Below, piece by piece: positions 4,658 through 5,967 of a stretch of 5,967 bases of DNA (position 1 is its first letter; the number at the start of each line of letters is the position of its first letter). Origin of the DNA: an uncultured Alistipes sp. (GTDB lineage Bacteria > Bacteroidota > Bacteroidia > Bacteroidales > Rikenellaceae); the NCBI GenBank assembly GCA_910577475.1, contig CAJTLJ010000025.1, positions 1 to 5,967 on the forward strand. The letters run 5' to 3'. A program made the translations under genes and the position numbers. A model generated the notes under the pieces. That model did not search any database. It had not been told where the DNA came from and saw nothing but the letters and a program-made list of their open reading frames with translations.

Positions 4658-5848
4658 ATGGATAGAAACGGAAATGAAGAGCGGCTGTGGAACCGGGAGT
4701 ACGGCAAGATGATGTGCAGCAATTTCATGCTGTTTTTTTCGTTTTACCTGCTCTCGCCGCTGCTCCCGATCTATCTGGCCGAGCGGTTCGGCAGCGACAA
4801 GGACACCATCGGCCTCGTGCTGTCGGGCTACGTGATCGCCGCACTGCTCGTGAGGCCCTTCAGCGGATTCATCGTCGACACCTTCGACCGCAGGAAGGTG
4901 CTGATGGTCTGTTTCTTTCTCTTCTTCATCTGCTTCGCCGGCTACCTGGGAGCGGTCACGCTGCCGCTCTTCGCCGTCGTACGCACCTTCCACGGCCTGC
5001 CGTTCGGCTCCGCGACCGTCGCCAACAGCACCGCAGCTATCGACGCGCTGCCCTCCTCGCGCCGCAACGAGGGGATCGGTTACTACGGCCTGAGCAACAA
5101 TCTGGCGATGGCCGTCGCTCCGTCGGCAGGCATCTGGCTCTACTCGCTGACCGACGATTTCCGCCTGCTGTTCTGGATCTCGCTGATCGTGGCCGGCATC
5201 GGATTCTACTGCACGACCACCGTGCGCCTGCCCGCACGACCTCCGGTGGAGGGCAAGCCCCGCCTGAGTCTGGACCGCTTCTTTCTGACCCGGGCCTGGC
5301 TGATGGCGGCCAATATCCTGCTCTTCGGACTCTGCTGGGGCGTGATGGGCAACTATGTCTCCATCTATGGCAAGGAGGTTTTCGGCATAACCAACGGCGC
5401 GGGGGTGTTTTTCGCCCTGCTCTCCATCGGTCTGGTTATCTCGCGGCTCTACGGGGCGAAATCCCTGCGTGAAGGACGCCTTGCGGAGAATGCCCTGCAG
5501 GGCGCGGGCATCAGCTCGGTCGGCTATACGCTGTTCTTTCTCTCGCCGGGCGAGTGGGCCTATTATGGCTCTGCCCTGCTGATCGGACTGGGCAACGGCC
5601 GCATGTATCCCGCTTTTCTGAATATGTTCATCTCCGTGGCCCGCAACGATCAGCGGGGTACGGCCAACTCGACGATCCTGACCTCGTGGGACCTCGGCAT
5701 GGGATTGGGCATCTTCATCGGGGGCGTGCTGATCGAGTATGCGGGCTATGCGGCGGCTTTCGGCGTCACGGCCTGCTCGCAGATCGCCGGAGCCCTTCTG
5801 CTGCTGTTCCGTACGCGCCGGTTCTTCCGCGAGCGCCGGCTGCGGTAA
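4658..5848 (+). CDS. MFS transporter, probable drug or metabolite efflux
   Basis: A 396-residue inner-membrane protein of the major facilitator superfamily, with about twelve hydrophobic segments. Visible are TM1 from about residue 21 (SNFMLFFSFYLLSPLLPIYL), TM2 ending in the loop 2-3 motif A (G70-F-I-V-D74-T-F-D-R78-R-K), and a paired segment NNLAMAVAPSAGIWLYS resembling the TM5 antiporter motif region. A central hydrophilic loop (PARPPVEGKPRLSLDRF) divides the two six-helix halves, and SWDLGMGLGIFIGG falls in TM11. The length is typical of proton-coupled MFS exporters annotated as arabinose-efflux or YfcJ/YhhS-like. The substrate cannot be told from sequence. I chose ATG 4658 because the promoter lies at 4628 and the N-terminus then precedes TM1 by about 20 residues; the reading frame continues upstream to 4436 only as an overlap with the lipoprotein gene. 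The C-terminus is strongly basic (RTRRFFRERRLR), consistent with a cytoplasmic end. Confidence 0.9.
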   Translation: MDRNGNEERLWNREYGKMMCSNFMLFFSFYLLSPLLPIYLAERFGSDKDTIGLVLSGYVIAALLVRPFSGFIVDTFDRRKVLMVCFFLFFICFAGYLGAVTLPLFAVVRTFHGLPFGSATVANSTAAIDALPSSRRNEGIGYYGLSNNLAMAVAPSAGIWLYSLTDDFRLLFWISLIVAGIGFYCTTTVRLPARPPVEGKPRLSLDRFFLTRAWLMAANILLFGLCWGVMGNYVSIYGKEVFGITNGAGVFFALLSIGLVISRLYGAKSLREGRLAENALQGAGISSVGYTLFFLSPGEWAYYGSALLIGLGNGRMYPAFLNMFISVARNDQRGTANSTILTSWDLGMGLGIFIGGVLIEYAGYAAAFGVTACSQIAGALLLLFRTRRFFRERRLR

Positions 5849-5958
5849 CCCGGGCCGGTGCCAGGCTCTGTAATTATCCGTTCATCCGACAGTCGGCTGC
5901 TCTCACCCCGACGAGAGACCGGCGGAGGGCGTTAATCTGCGATTTTGATAAAAATTCG

Positions 5959-5966
5959 TATATTTG
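5959..5966 (+). promoter_or_regulatory. TAnnTTTG -7 element at the right edge, for a gene outside the window
   Basis: TATATTTG is an exact -7 match, identical to that of the lipoprotein promoter, in AT-rich sequence that contrasts with its surroundings. No exact TTTG occurs at 18-20 bases upstream; a TTTG at 5944-5947 is too close. It implies that another rightward gene begins just past 5967. The 119 bases after the transporter hold no gene. Confidence 0.5.
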
Positions 5967-5967
5967 T

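Noticed and set aside
3724..4728. 334-codon minus-strand frame antisense to the lipoprotein gene
   Set aside because: It runs through the hairpin and the transporter promoter and has the composition of a reverse-complement shadow; the plus-strand gene has a signal peptide, promoter and leader.
5900..5917. CTCTC-N8-GAGAG as a terminator for the transporter
   Set aside because: The stem is only five base pairs, the loop is GC-rich and no T-run follows.

Overview
The window looks like chromosome from a GC-rich member of the Bacteroidota. An Alistipes-like or other Rikenellaceae gut organism is my best guess, but that is inference. The direct evidence is the recurring TAnnTTTG promoter element (the Bacteroidota -7 consensus) in front of nearly every transcription unit, the absence of clear Shine-Dalgarno sequences, and protein families typical of that phylum: DUF6250, an AhpD/CMD-cupin fusion, a short LuxC-like acyl-CoA reductase and a pRiA4b ORF-3-like protein beside miaA. 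High GC with a strong third-position bias gives many long but spurious overlapping reading frames.

Left part, minus strand (3485 down to 1): five genes read leftwards. First comes an exported CMD-cupin protein (3485-2667). Next is an exported DUF6250 protein (2606-1920), joined by an ATGA stop/start overlap to a LuxC-family acyl-CoA reductase (1923-958). Last are a pRiA4b ORF-3-like acidic protein (909-397) and, three bases later, the N-terminal 131 codons of miaA, cut by the window edge. TAnnTTTG motifs before the CMD-cupin, DUF6250 and pRiA4b-like genes suggest three units: CMD-cupin; DUF6250 with the reductase; pRiA4b-like with miaA.

Middle (3486-3681): a 196-bp divergent intergenic region that is unusually rich in structure. 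It holds a leftward -7 element without a recognisable -33, two 14-bp direct repeats exactly 21 bp apart next to where that -33 should be, two ATTTTTTTCGG repeats 22 bp apart, and a rightward promoter whose -33/-7 spacer contains a run of eight G. This is the most interesting part of the window: a candidate activator-dependent promoter back to back with a candidate slippage-tunable promoter.

Right part, plus strand: a putative lipoprotein (3682-4545), a strong 15-bp hairpin (4571-4603), an MFS transporter (4658-5848) with its own promoter, and a final promoter motif at the right edge that should drive a gene outside the window. I see no RNA genes, insertion sequences, CRISPR arrays or phage genes. 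I found no clear new multi-gene system; the unusual signals are regulatory.
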